From the NCBI RefSeq assembly GCF_947501385.1, contig NZ_CANMVP010000006.1:118022-182021 (forward strand): a DNA stretch of 64,000 nucleotides. The letters are read 5' to 3'. The notes beneath the pieces were generated by a model, which was given only the letters and a program-made list of their open reading frames with translations, ran no database searches and was not told where the DNA came from. Position numbers and translations under genes: made by a program. Source of the stretch: an uncultured Polaribacter sp. (GTDB taxonomy: Bacteria > Bacteroidota > Bacteroidia > Flavobacteriales > Flavobacteriaceae). Shown in pieces: positions 42,259-50,274 of this stretch. Within the stretch, counting starts at the first letter, position 1; every line of letters begins with the position of its first letter.

Positions 42259-44448
42259 ATGACCACTTCTATTTGGAGATATAGCCATTTAACACTGGCC
42301 ATATCTTCTGCTTTATTTATTATAATTGCTTCTATAACAGGTATTATTTTAGCTTTTGAGCCTATTTTAAACAAGTCACAACCATTTGCTGTTGTTAATT
42401 TAAATGATATTTCAATTTCCGAAACAGTTGCTGTTTTACAAAAAGAATATGATGAAGTTATTGCTTTAGAAATAGACGAAAATAATTTTGTTGCTGCAAC
42501 TATAATTACTAAAAAAGGAAAAAGCGAAAAATTTTACATCAACCCAGAAACAGGCGAAAAGGTTGGTAATAATAAAGAAAAATTAGCACTTTTTGAATTT
42601 GCAACTAATTTACATCGTTCTTTATTTTTAAAATCTACAGGCAGATTTTTAATCGGTTTTGTTTCCTTTTTACTCTTTTTAATTGCAATAACTGGTGTTC
42701 TTTTAATTAGTAAAAGACAAGGAGGAATTCATAAAATATTCTCAAAAATTGTCAAAGAAAATTATACTCAATATTATCATATCGTTATTAGCAGATATAC
42801 CTTAATTCCGATAATAATTATCACTTTAACAGGTGTTTATTTATCGTTAGAAAAATTCTCTTTGTTACCAAAAGACACCAACTCGCATCAAAATACATCT
42901 CTAAAGAAAGAGGCTTTAAATTCAAAAACAACTGATTTTGAAATTTTTAAATCAACAAATTTAGATAAGGTTAAAAAAATAGAATTTCCTTTTTCTTCAG
43001 ATGAAGAAGATTCTTTTTTTATAAAACTTCACGATAAGGAATTGGCAGTTCATCAATATAACGGCCAAATTGTTAGTGAGAAAAGACAATCTTTAGTTGC
43101 TTTAGGTTCTCATTATAGTTTGTTGCTACACACAGGAGATGGTTCAATTTTATGGGCTACCATTTTAGTATTCACTTGTTTCGCCATTTTATTTTTCATC
43201 TATTCAGGGTTTGTCATGGCACTAAAAAGAAAGAGAGAAATATCGCCCATAAAAAATAAAATATCAAAAGACGAAGCTGAATACGTTATTTTGGTAGGCT
43301 CTGAAACAGGAAGTACCATACGCTCTGCCAATGCTTTTAAAAACGCGCTTATAAAGGCAAACAAAAGAGTTTTTATAGCGGAATTAAATAACTATACAAC
43401 TTATAAAAAAGCAAAGAATCTCATCATTTTCACAGCAACTTATGGAGATGGAGATGCGCCTACCAATGCACATAAATTTATGAAATTGATTGGTGCAATT
43501 CAACAAAATAATTCTTTAAAATTTGCTGTATTAGGTTTTGGTTCAACCCAATATACAGCGTTTTGCAAGTTTGCCATTTTAGTGCACGCTTCTTTACAAG
43601 TTCATTTAAAATTTACTCCTGTAATGCCTTTGTTTAAAATTGACAATCAAAATTTAAGTTCTTTTAGAAATTGGATACATGAATGGGGCATTTTAAATCA
43701 CCTTTCTTTAGAAATTGATGAAAGTGATATATTTGAAAAAACAATAAAAGAAACTTTTTTTAAGGTTGCAAATACTAGTGAAATAAATGTTGATGATACT
43801 TTTCTAATTGAATTGAAATCAACAAAAAAAACAAAATTTACATCAGGAGATTTACTTTCCATTAGTCCAAATAGATTACAAAGAAACCGATTATACTCTA
43901 TCGCAAAAATTGATAAAAAAATACTTCTAAGTGTCAAAAAACACGAATTCGGAGTTTGTTCAAATTATCTACATCAGCTTAAAATAAATGATTCAATTAC
44001 TACAACCATTCAAAAAAATGACCATTTCCATTTTCCGAAGAAAGTGAAAGAAGTAATTCTTATTGCAAATGGAACAGGAATTGCGCCCTTTTTAGGAATG
44101 ATTCAAGAAAACAAGAAGGCTAAGGTTCATTTATTTTGGGGCGGAAGAACTAAAAATTCATTAAAAATTTATAATAAATACATAGTTGCTGCTTTAGAAA
44201 ACAAAACACTTACTTCTTTTAATGTTGGGTATTCAGTAGCACAAAAAACATATGTTCAGCAGAGTTTAGCAAGTCAATCAGATTTAATTTCAAATGCTCT
44301 ACAGAAAGAAGGAGTTATTATGATTTGTGGTTCTCTAAACATGCAAAAAGGTGTAGAAAAAGTAATCAATAAAATTGCCAAAGAAAAATTGAGTTCAAAT
44401 ATTGAAATATTAAAAGAAAATAATCAAATTAAAACAGATTGCTATTAA
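42259..44448 (+). CDS. PepSY membrane protein fused to flavodoxin and NAD(P)H reductase
   Basis: 729 residues in one chain. (1) PepSY_TM part, residues 1-330, with four helices: LAISSALFIIIASITGIILA, RFLIGFVSFLLFLIAITGVL, LIPIIIITLTGVYLSL, and WATILVFTCFAILFFIYSGF; conserved His in NLHRSLF and HYSLLLHTGDG may bind heme. (2) Flavodoxin domain, about 345-480: VILVGSETGSTIRSANAFKN, FTATYGDGDAPTNA (FMN site). (3) FAD/NAD domain like sulfite reductase flavoprotein: RNRLYSIAKI, GVCSNYL, EVILIANGTGIAPFLGMIQE, FWGGRTKNS. It probably moves electrons from NAD(P)H across the inner membrane to a periplasmic acceptor such as ferric iron or heme. A 7-bp inverted repeat (CACAAAT/ATTTGTG) lies upstream at 42197-42223. 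Confidence 0.88.
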   Translation: MTTSIWRYSHLTLAISSALFIIIASITGIILAFEPILNKSQPFAVVNLNDISISETVAVLQKEYDEVIALEIDENNFVAATIITKKGKSEKFYINPETGEKVGNNKEKLALFEFATNLHRSLFLKSTGRFLIGFVSFLLFLIAITGVLLISKRQGGIHKIFSKIVKENYTQYYHIVISRYTLIPIIIITLTGVYLSLEKFSLLPKDTNSHQNTSLKKEALNSKTTDFEIFKSTNLDKVKKIEFPFSSDEEDSFFIKLHDKELAVHQYNGQIVSEKRQSLVALGSHYSLLLHTGDGSILWATILVFTCFAILFFIYSGFVMALKRKREISPIKNKISKDEAEYVILVGSETGSTIRSANAFKNALIKANKRVFIAELNNYTTYKKAKNLIIFTATYGDGDAPTNAHKFMKLIGAIQQNNSLKFAVLGFGSTQYTAFCKFAILVHASLQVHLKFTPVMPLFKIDNQNLSSFRNWIHEWGILNHLSLEIDESDIFEKTIKETFFKVANTSEINVDDTFLIELKSTKKTKFTSGDLLSISPNRLQRNRLYSIAKIDKKILLSVKKHEFGVCSNYLHQLKINDSITTTIQKNDHFHFPKKVKEVILIANGTGIAPFLGMIQENKKAKVHLFWGGRTKNSLKIYNKYIVAALENKTLTSFNVGYSVAQKTYVQQSLASQSDLISNALQKEGVIMICGSLNMQKGVEKVINKIAKEKLSSNIEILKENNQIKTDCY

Positions 44449-44459
44449 AGCCTACCATC

Positions 44460-44813
44460 ATGTGTCAAAAAGCTAAAATTATTTCAAGAGTTAAAAATGG
44501 AGAGCTTTCTATGTGTAAAGGTTGTAAAAGCTATAATCTTATCTTCAATAATATATTTTTTCAATTTAATAAAAATCAGCTAAATAAGTTTAAAGAATAT
44601 ATTTCTAAAATAGATATCGATTATTGGTTAGACTTTAATGCCTGTACAACACAAAAAAGAAAAATACCAGTGCAAACTTTTCATCAAAATTTAGTTCTAG
44701 TTTTTGATATTTATGAAATAAATGAGTTGAAAACACTTTTAGGATTTAAAAAAAGTCAAACACAAGAAATATTATTTCCGGGAGATATTGATTATGCTTT
44801 TATATTGAACTAA
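44460..44813 (+). CDS. Small cysteine-containing protein (possibly DUF6686)
   Basis: 117 residues from the ATG at 44460; an in-frame TTG at 44439 overlaps the reductase and is unlikely. The N-terminus has a Cys cluster, MCQKAK and LSMCKGCKSYNLIF, with a C-x2-C pair that could bind a metal. The middle is IDYWLDFNACTTQKRKIPVQ and the end LLGFKKSQ. From memory it resembles a small Bacteroidota family (DUF6686), but I am not sure. It is cytoplasmic (no signal). As the last gene of the iron/heme operon it may sense or carry metal; this is inference. Confidence 0.72.
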   Translation: MCQKAKIISRVKNGELSMCKGCKSYNLIFNNIFFQFNKNQLNKFKEYISKIDIDYWLDFNACTTQKRKIPVQTFHQNLVLVFDIYEINELKTLLGFKKSQTQEILFPGDIDYAFILN

Positions 44814-44819
44814 AATGTA

Positions 44820-44851
44820 ACGAATTCTAATGCATACTGCACGAATTCTAA
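44820..44851 (+). promoter_or_regulatory. Direct repeat pair, candidate LytTR operator
   Basis: ACGAATTCTAA occurs twice, at 44820-44830 and 44841-44851, exactly 21 bp apart (two helical turns). Paired direct repeats at this period are the usual binding form of LytTR-type regulators. A -7-like TACTTTTA lies 31 bp downstream at 44882-44889, putting the repeats at about -45 to -75. Confidence 0.5.
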
Positions 44852-44881
44852 AACAGCCAAAATTTAGATCAACTTCTCTGC

Positions 44882-44889
44882 TACTTTTA
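44882..44889 (+). promoter_or_regulatory. -7-like box of the lipoprotein gene
   Basis: TACTTTTA differs from TAnnTTTG at the last base only. It is 31 bp before the ATG. The weak -33 region fits an activated promoter. Confidence 0.4.
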
Positions 44890-44920
44890 CAGTGTATTAA
44901 CATTTAAAAAAGTAGAAATC

Positions 44921-46009
44921 ATGAAAACATTTTTAACAAAATCAGTATGTATTGCAGCCGCATTTTTAGCAACAAGCACTTTTATAAGTTGCAATTCAAA
45001 ATCAACAAATAAAACTTCACCCATAATTGTTGCAGAGAATACCAATTCAATTTCAGCAGAAAATAAAGAGATAATCTATCAAAAACCAATTGTGTTTATT
45101 GCAGGTTTTGATAAAGGAAGTGAAACTTTTTATGCAGACGCAAGAACTTATTTTCAAGAAAAAGGGTTAAAAGTAATTGATGGACAATATTCTTTAGAAG
45201 AAATCATTATTTGGTTGAATGAAAACGGAAATCAGCATCCATATAGCGAAATTCATATCGTAAACAAGAGCAACCCTTACAAAGGCATGAATTTAGAAAC
45301 CGTTGTTAGAGGAGACAAAATTACTTCAGAAACATTAAGAAGATCTATTACACAAGGTACTTTGCCAAAATTGAAAAGTGTCGTAAATGGTAATTCGAAA
45401 ATAGTATTTCATGCTTCTGGATTGGTTGAAAATAAAGAATTGCTAAGTACTTTAAAAGACGCTTTTCATGCAAAAAAAAACCCAAAAGTTGTGGCTTCTC
45501 CTTATCATACAATTTTTGGAGGCCAATTTTCGAATCACTATTTAGCGCAACCTTATTATGTATTTTATCCAACAGCATATTCTCCGGGAAAAGTAGATTT
45601 ATCTAAAGAAATCGCTAGAAAATACCCTAAAGAAAAAGACATCGATTGGTATGATGCTTTAAATAATGAAAAAGAAAGATATGTTGGTGAGGCGTATACA
45701 ACACAATTTACAATCCCCGTGAAATGGGAATTTAATTATCAAGATTCTGATAACGAAATGCCAAAATTTACAATTGTAGAAGAAGTAATGGATTGGATTG
45801 AACAACAAGATGAATTGCTTGCAGCCTTAGAAAAATTAAATATTTCTGTGGATAAATTTAGATGGAACTGGTCTATAAAAGGAAGTAAATTAGTAATTAG
45901 AGGTAGAACAACAGGTTTGTGTGTATTAAAACCATTGATAAGACCTTACGGAGATTTAAAACACATAAAACCAGACACAAACAATAAACGCTTGTATGCG
46001 ATGAACTAA
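44921..46009 (+). CDS. Lipoprotein of unknown function
   Basis: 362 residues. Lipoprotein signal (LATSTFISCNSKS; lipidated Cys about 24). I do not recognise a family. The first half reads as an alpha/beta fold: KPIVFIAGFDKGSETFYADA, FQEKGLKVIDGQYS, SEIHIVNKSNPYKGM, KIVFHASGLVENKELLSTLK. The second half holds FGGQFSNHYLAQPYYVFYPT, YVGEAYTTQFTIPVKWEFNY and MDWIEQQDELLAALEKLNIS. It stands between two transcription signals: LytTR-like direct repeats before it and a strong terminator after it. It may be a target of the LytTR response regulator encoded 3 kb downstream. Confidence 0.8.
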   Translation: MKTFLTKSVCIAAAFLATSTFISCNSKSTNKTSPIIVAENTNSISAENKEIIYQKPIVFIAGFDKGSETFYADARTYFQEKGLKVIDGQYSLEEIIIWLNENGNQHPYSEIHIVNKSNPYKGMNLETVVRGDKITSETLRRSITQGTLPKLKSVVNGNSKIVFHASGLVENKELLSTLKDAFHAKKNPKVVASPYHTIFGGQFSNHYLAQPYYVFYPTAYSPGKVDLSKEIARKYPKEKDIDWYDALNNEKERYVGEAYTTQFTIPVKWEFNYQDSDNEMPKFTIVEEVMDWIEQQDELLAALEKLNISVDKFRWNWSIKGSKLVIRGRTTGLCVLKPLIRPYGDLKHIKPDTNNKRLYAMN

Positions 46010-46036
46010 ATTGGAATGGAAATTGTAGGTTGATAA

Positions 46037-46076
46037 GCGTCATTACACTTTATTATAAATGGTGTAATGACGTTTT
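46037..46076 (+). terminator. Rho-independent terminator of the lipoprotein gene
   Basis: An 11-bp perfect stem (CGTCATTACAC / GTGTAATGACG) followed by TTTTAATT. It lies 28 bp past the stop and excludes any start of the next gene upstream of about 46080. Confidence 0.85.
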
Positions 46077-46082
46077 AATTAG

Positions 46083-46090
46083 TAAGTTTG
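46083..46090 (+). promoter_or_regulatory. -7 box of the sensor-kinase operon
   Basis: TAAGTTTG matches TAnnTTTG just after the terminator. It is only 5 bp before the ATG at 46096, so the message would be almost leaderless from that start, or have a ~50-base leader for the ATG at 46147. Confidence 0.45.
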
Positions 46091-46095
46091 TTACA

Positions 46096-48144
46096 ATGAA
46101 AATATTTTTTTTGAAATCTTTATTGATTTGTCATTCCGAACGAAGTATGAGGAGGAATCTCACATTTCTAATTTTATTTTGTTTGTTCATTTTTAAAACA
46201 AATGCTCAAGAAAATAGCTTTCAAAAAGTGGAAGCTTTCAAAGAATTTAGAAATTATAAAATTAATGAGATTACCCAAGACAAGTTTTATAATATCTGGT
46301 TGGCAACCAGCAAAGGCGTACTGAAATTTGACGGAGTTTCTATTACTAATTTCGATTTTAAAATAGAAGCATCTTCTCAAAATATTCAAACTATTTTTTC
46401 TAAAAATGATACGCTTTTTATAGGAAAAAATAAAAGTCTTCATTTAAAAACTCGCAATAAACTCTTAACTTTTGATGCAAAAAATGTCCATAAAATATTT
46501 GAATATCAAAATCAAATATTTATAGGTTCTAACCAAGGAATGCTGTATTTTGATAAAGATTTCTTACAACCTTTAAAAACCACATATAATTTAGATTTCT
46601 CTTTTATAAATGATATTACTTTTTTCAATAATAAATTTATAGTGGCTTCCAATAGCGGACTTTGGATTTTAGACAGCTTGTTTCAGCCAAAGGAAATAAA
46701 TTTAATTAGCAAAGGAAATTATTCATCACTTTTAATAAATAGCGACAAACTTTTCGTTGTAAAAAACAAATCAGAAATTGAAGCATTAAATGTTGAAAAT
46801 AAGTTGGTTAAAAAGTATTCTAAAAATGAAATAACACATATTTCTTTAATCAATGATAAAATATATGTTGCTTCTAAAAATGATGGTATTGATATTTTAA
46901 ATTCAGATGATTTTATTTTTGAGAAAAGGATGAATAAATACAATAGCAATTTAAATTCGAATACAATTCAGTCCGTTTTTGAGGATGTTGAAAAAAATAT
47001 TTTTATTGCGACAAATAATGAATTATACATCAAAAAAAATACATCAATTGTAAAAAAACCAACATTAGCCATTGCGGATATTGCTGTTAATTATGTTGCT
47101 ATAGATTCCATCAACGTAAATTCGTATAACAAGGTGCTGCAGTTAAAACCGAATCAAAATAACATTTCTTTTTTACTACAAAGTGTTTCAATTAGCAATC
47201 CAGAAAATATAGAATTTCGATATAAGTTAGACAATTCATTTTCTCCTTGGAACAAAAACCAGCAAGTAAATTTTGCCAGTTTAAAACCTGGTAATTATGA
47301 ATTCATTACGGAATCTCGTTTTAAAAACAGTACAGAAACCACTACTAAAATTTTCTCATTTTATATAGAAAAGCCTATTTATAAAGAAGTTTGGTTTCTT
47401 CTTTTATGTGGCGTAGTTTTGTGTTTGATTTTTGCAGGAATTGTTGATTTGTACATCAGAAATTCTCATAAGAAAAATCAGGAAAAAATCGAAGCTTTAA
47501 AACTAGAGAATCATCTGCTTTCTTTAGAACAAAAGGCCTTGCAATTACAAATGAATCCGCATTTTATTTTCAATGTTTTAAACGGAATTAAAGCGTTAGG
47601 AAATTCAGAAAATAAAAAGGAATTTAACAAAATAATTTCACAGTTTTCAATACTTTTAAGAAGTGTTTTAAACAATTCTAGACGCACAGAAGTAAGTTTA
47701 AAAGAAGAAATAGAAACCTTAGAAAACTATTTAAGTTTAGAACAAACAATGAGCTCTAAAAAATTTAGCTTTTTGATAGAAACGGCGCTCAACAATATAG
47801 ATTCTGAAGAAATTTTGATTCCACCAATGTTGGTACAACCTTTTGTGGAGAATGCTATTAAACACGGAATTCAGCAAAACTCATCAAAAGGGAAAATTAA
47901 TATTATTTTTAAAGTAAAACATCGCTTTTTAGAGTGCTTTGTAGTTGATAATGGTATCGGAATTTATCAATCTCAAAAAAATAAAACCACAAAAAATCAT
48001 ACTTCCGTTGCCTTAGAAGTAACTCAAGAGAGAATTGAAAACAGCTCTAAATTCAGTGCTTTTTCTGTGGAAGAAATAAAAGAAAAAGACACTATTTTAG
48101 GAACTAAAATTTGGTTTAAAATTCCTTTAAAAACAGATTATTAA
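46096..48144 (+). CDS. LytS-type sensor histidine kinase with beta-propeller and Y_Y_Y domain
   Basis: 682 residues from the ATG at 46096 (665 from a second ATG at 46147). Signal region, then ligand-sensing propeller repeats (ITQDKFYNIWLATSKGVLKF and others, about 50-330), a Y_Y_Y-like domain (IEFRYKLDNSFSPWNKNQQV), a transmembrane helix (EVWFLLLCGVVLCLIFAGIV) and a His_kinase/HATPase pair of the LytS type: LQLQMNPHFIFNVLNGIKAL (phospho-His in NPHF) and IPPMLVQPFVENAIKHGIQQ. The LytTR regulator encoded two genes on is its likely partner. A repeat at 46129-46163 lies within the signal peptide coding region. Confidence 0.88.
   Translation: MKIFFLKSLLICHSERSMRRNLTFLILFCLFIFKTNAQENSFQKVEAFKEFRNYKINEITQDKFYNIWLATSKGVLKFDGVSITNFDFKIEASSQNIQTIFSKNDTLFIGKNKSLHLKTRNKLLTFDAKNVHKIFEYQNQIFIGSNQGMLYFDKDFLQPLKTTYNLDFSFINDITFFNNKFIVASNSGLWILDSLFQPKEINLISKGNYSSLLINSDKLFVVKNKSEIEALNVENKLVKKYSKNEITHISLINDKIYVASKNDGIDILNSDDFIFEKRMNKYNSNLNSNTIQSVFEDVEKNIFIATNNELYIKKNTSIVKKPTLAIADIAVNYVAIDSINVNSYNKVLQLKPNQNNISFLLQSVSISNPENIEFRYKLDNSFSPWNKNQQVNFASLKPGNYEFITESRFKNSTETTTKIFSFYIEKPIYKEVWFLLLCGVVLCLIFAGIVDLYIRNSHKKNQEKIEALKLENHLLSLEQKALQLQMNPHFIFNVLNGIKALGNSENKKEFNKIISQFSILLRSVLNNSRRTEVSLKEEIETLENYLSLEQTMSSKKFSFLIETALNNIDSEEILIPPMLVQPFVENAIKHGIQQNSSKGKINIIFKVKHRFLECFVVDNGIGIYQSQKNKTTKNHTSVALEVTQERIENSSKFSAFSVEEIKEKDTILGTKIWFKIPLKTDY
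46129..46163 (+). repeat. Dispersed repeat inside the kinase signal-peptide codons
   Basis: The sequence begins TGTCATTCCGAACGAAG and ends GGAGGAATCTCAC. This is the form of a very common short intergenic repeat of Bacteroidota, encoding CHSERS-like residues in this frame. It is in frame with both candidate starts and contains the ATG at 46147. Confidence 0.6.
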
Positions 48145-48149
48145 TAGCT

Positions 48150-48986
48150 ATGAAAAGAAGAAATTTTATAAAAAAAACATTGTTAAGTGCTGCAGGAATG
48201 GGTTTATTAACAAGTTTGTATAGTTGGCAAGTAGAACCTTTTTGGTTAGAATTTGTCCATAAAAAAATGCCTATTAAAAATTTACCGAAAGAATTGATTG
48301 GTAAAACGTTATTGCAAATAAGTGATATTCATGTAGGCAATAAATTTGATTATCAATTTATAATCGATTCTTTTGAAAAAGCAAAATTGCTTAATCCTGA
48401 TTTTGTGGTCTATACGGGAGATTTTGTCTCCTATGAAAACGAAGAACAATTAAAACAATTAAAAGATGTTTTTAAGCATGTTGTAAAAGGCAAATTAGGC
48501 ACTGTTGGTATTTTAGGAAATCATGATTACGGAAAAAATTGGGCAGAACAACATGTTGCCAATAAAATTACCGAGATCTTAGAAAATGCTGGAGTTTCTG
48601 TATTGAGTAATTATCAAAAAAATGCGAACGGACTAAACTTTATTGGTTTAGATGACTATTGGGGATTAAATTTTAATCCAACCGAAATAATGGCTACATA
48701 TGATGCTAAAAAAGCAAATTTGGTTTTATGTCACAATCCTGATGTTTGTGATTTAAATGTTTGGAACAATTACAGCGGCTGGATTTTATCTGGTCATACA
48801 CATGGAGGGCAAGTAAAACCTCCTTTTCTAAATCCACCAATGCTTCCTGTAAAAAATAAAAGATATAATGCTGGTGAAATCGATTTAAAGGATGGTAGAA
48901 CTTTGTATATTAATAGAGCTTTGGGAAATTTACATCAAATAAGATTCAATGTAAGACCAGAAATTACCGTTTTTAAACTCTCATAA
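48150..48986 (+). CDS. Metallophosphoesterase (calcineurin-like)
   Basis: 278 residues. The N-terminus MKRRNFIKKTLLSAAGMGLL is basic then hydrophobic and looks like a Tat-like signal or membrane anchor, close to YkuE/YaeI-type phosphodiesterases. Metal motifs: LLQISDIHVGN (D-x-H), VVYTGDFVSY (GD), GILGNHDYGKN (GNHD), and LSGHTHGGQVKPP (GH-TH). Two-metal phosphoesterases of this group cleave phosphodiesters; in YkuE/YaeI relatives lipid A-type or other envelope substrates are proposed. It lies 5 bp after the kinase gene and 14 bp before the response regulator, so it belongs to their operon. Confidence 0.9.
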   Translation: MKRRNFIKKTLLSAAGMGLLTSLYSWQVEPFWLEFVHKKMPIKNLPKELIGKTLLQISDIHVGNKFDYQFIIDSFEKAKLLNPDFVVYTGDFVSYENEEQLKQLKDVFKHVVKGKLGTVGILGNHDYGKNWAEQHVANKITEILENAGVSVLSNYQKNANGLNFIGLDDYWGLNFNPTEIMATYDAKKANLVLCHNPDVCDLNVWNNYSGWILSGHTHGGQVKPPFLNPPMLPVKNKRYNAGEIDLKDGRTLYINRALGNLHQIRFNVRPEITVFKLS

Positions 48987-49000
48987 ATATAGATAGATTG

Positions 49001-49750
49001 ATGAAGAAAACAACTGCAATTTTAGTAGAAGACAATAGGCTGGCTTTAGAAATGTTAAAAAATGACATTGTAAATAATCACAAAGAAATAGCAATTATTG
49101 GCAACGCAAAAAGTGTGGTGGAAGCTGCAAAATTATTACGCAAAAATCAGCCAGATATTCTTTTCTTAGATATTATGTTAGGAGATGGAACTGGTTTTGA
49201 TCTTTTAGAAATTTTTCCTGATTTAAAATCGAAAATTATCTTTGTAACCGCCAGTGATGCGTATGCAATTAAAGCATTTAAGTTTGCAGCAATAGATTAT
49301 ATTTTAAAACCCTACTCAGAGGAAGATTTATCAAATGCAATTGAGAAAGCACAATCACAACTACAACCAGAAAAAGAACAACTACAGGTTTTAAAGCAGG
49401 CAATTAAAACACCAAACACCAAATTAGAAAAGATATCTTTACATACTTTAGAAAAAATTATTGTTGCTAATATTTCTGATATTATCCGTTGTAAATCAGA
49501 CAATAACTACACTACTTTTTACTTTAAAAATACTGATAAAATACTTGTTTCTAAAACTTTAAAATTTTATGCAGACTTGCTAAAGGAAGTTGGTTTTTTA
49601 AGAGTGCATCAAAGTCATTTGGTTAATATAAAATATATCAAAGAATATATAAAATCTGATGGTGGTTATTTGATGCTAACAGACAATTCGAATGTACCTG
49701 TTTCCTCAAGAAAAAAAGCAGAAGTTTTAGTAATTTTGAATGCTTATTAG
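49001..49750 (+). CDS. LytTR-family response regulator
   Basis: 249 residues from the ATG at 49001 (a TTG lies one codon upstream). The receiver domain has TAILVEDNRLALEM, the phospho-Asp in ILFLDIMLGDGTGFD (about residue 56), KIIFVTASD and DYILKPYSEED with the conserved Lys. The C-terminal LytTR DNA-binding domain begins about residue 145: EKIIVANISDIIRCKSDNNY, ILVSKTLKFYADLL, FLRVHQSHLVNIKYIKEYIK, and SRKKAEVL. It is probably phosphorylated by the LytS-type kinase of the same operon. Direct repeats at 44820-44851 fit its expected binding form. Confidence 0.93.
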   Translation: MKKTTAILVEDNRLALEMLKNDIVNNHKEIAIIGNAKSVVEAAKLLRKNQPDILFLDIMLGDGTGFDLLEIFPDLKSKIIFVTASDAYAIKAFKFAAIDYILKPYSEEDLSNAIEKAQSQLQPEKEQLQVLKQAIKTPNTKLEKISLHTLEKIIVANISDIIRCKSDNNYTTFYFKNTDKILVSKTLKFYADLLKEVGFLRVHQSHLVNIKYIKEYIKSDGGYLMLTDNSNVPVSSRKKAEVLVILNAY

Positions 49751-50052
49751 TACATCAGTATCTGGTCGAGCGTTCCGAACCTTCCGAAGAGACTTAAATA
49801 AAAAATAACAAGATCTTAAGTTACTTTGTAAATTGTTCTTTTTTATATAATTTCAATAATGCTCCAAGAGATTTCAATTTTGTTTAAATAATTAAATTCC
49901 TAAATCTAAATTAGTAATCACAAAAAAGATGGAATTCCTTTCGATTATGTTCAAGAATGGCTAATTGTTTGAGATTTTTTTAATTTCAGAAAGTAAAGCA
50001 AGTAGTGAAAGCTAGAAACCTGACTTCCGCAGGCAGGTAGCTTCTATAAAAA
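49751..50052. other. Non-coding gap with repeat fragments
   Basis: 302 bp between the response regulator and the VF530 gene. The first 45 bp hold TCTGGTCGAGCG (49761-49772, inverted copy of 35278-35289) and a doubled TTCCGAA. At 49918-49975 one frame reads SNHKKDGIPFDYVQEWLIV between stops, perhaps a gene remnant. The end holds the hairpin at 50010-50042. No intact gene seen. Confidence 0.45.
50010..50042. repeat. Palindromic hairpin repeat
   Basis: ACCTGACT / AGGCAGGT around a TCCGC loop (50018-50038, one mismatch), with an outer AGCT/AGCT pairing. It is more GC-rich than its surroundings and resembles the CTGCCTGC-type repeats common in Bacteroidota. It lies just downstream of the VF530 gene and may double as its terminator. 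Confidence 0.55.
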
Positions 50053-50274
50053 TTATTTCAATATTGTTTTTTCATAAAGCCTCTCTACTTTTTCTCTTGC
50101 CCAAGGTGTTGTTCTTAAAAATTTTAAACTCGATTTATAAGTCGGATTATTTTTAAAAGCATTGATGTTTAAAATATCTCCTAATTCTTCCCAACCATAT
50201 TCTTTAAATAGTTCTTCTAAAATAGTTGCCAATTTAATTCCATGCATCGGATTATTGGGTTGTTTTTCACTCAT
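50053..50274 (-). CDS. VF530-type (DUF2132) putative DNA-binding protein
   Basis: 73 residues from the ATG at 50274; a TTG six codons upstream is rejected because the ATG gives the family's normal N-terminus. Diagnostic segments are [40 protein letters not shown] and [22 protein letters not shown]530 proteins have an all-helical fold first solved from Vibrio fischeri and are proposed, not shown, to bind DNA. The gene overlaps the upstream SDR by 8 bp, so it is translated from the same message. Confidence 0.9.
   Translation of the reverse strand: MSEKQPNNPMHGIKLATILEELFKEYGWEELGDILNINAFKNNPTYKSSLKFLRTTPWAREKVERLYEKTILK

Noticed and set aside
46030..46095. Longer N-terminus for the sensor kinase from 46030
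   Set aside because: It would begin upstream of an 11-bp terminator stem at 46037-46076; the resulting residues are not signal-like.
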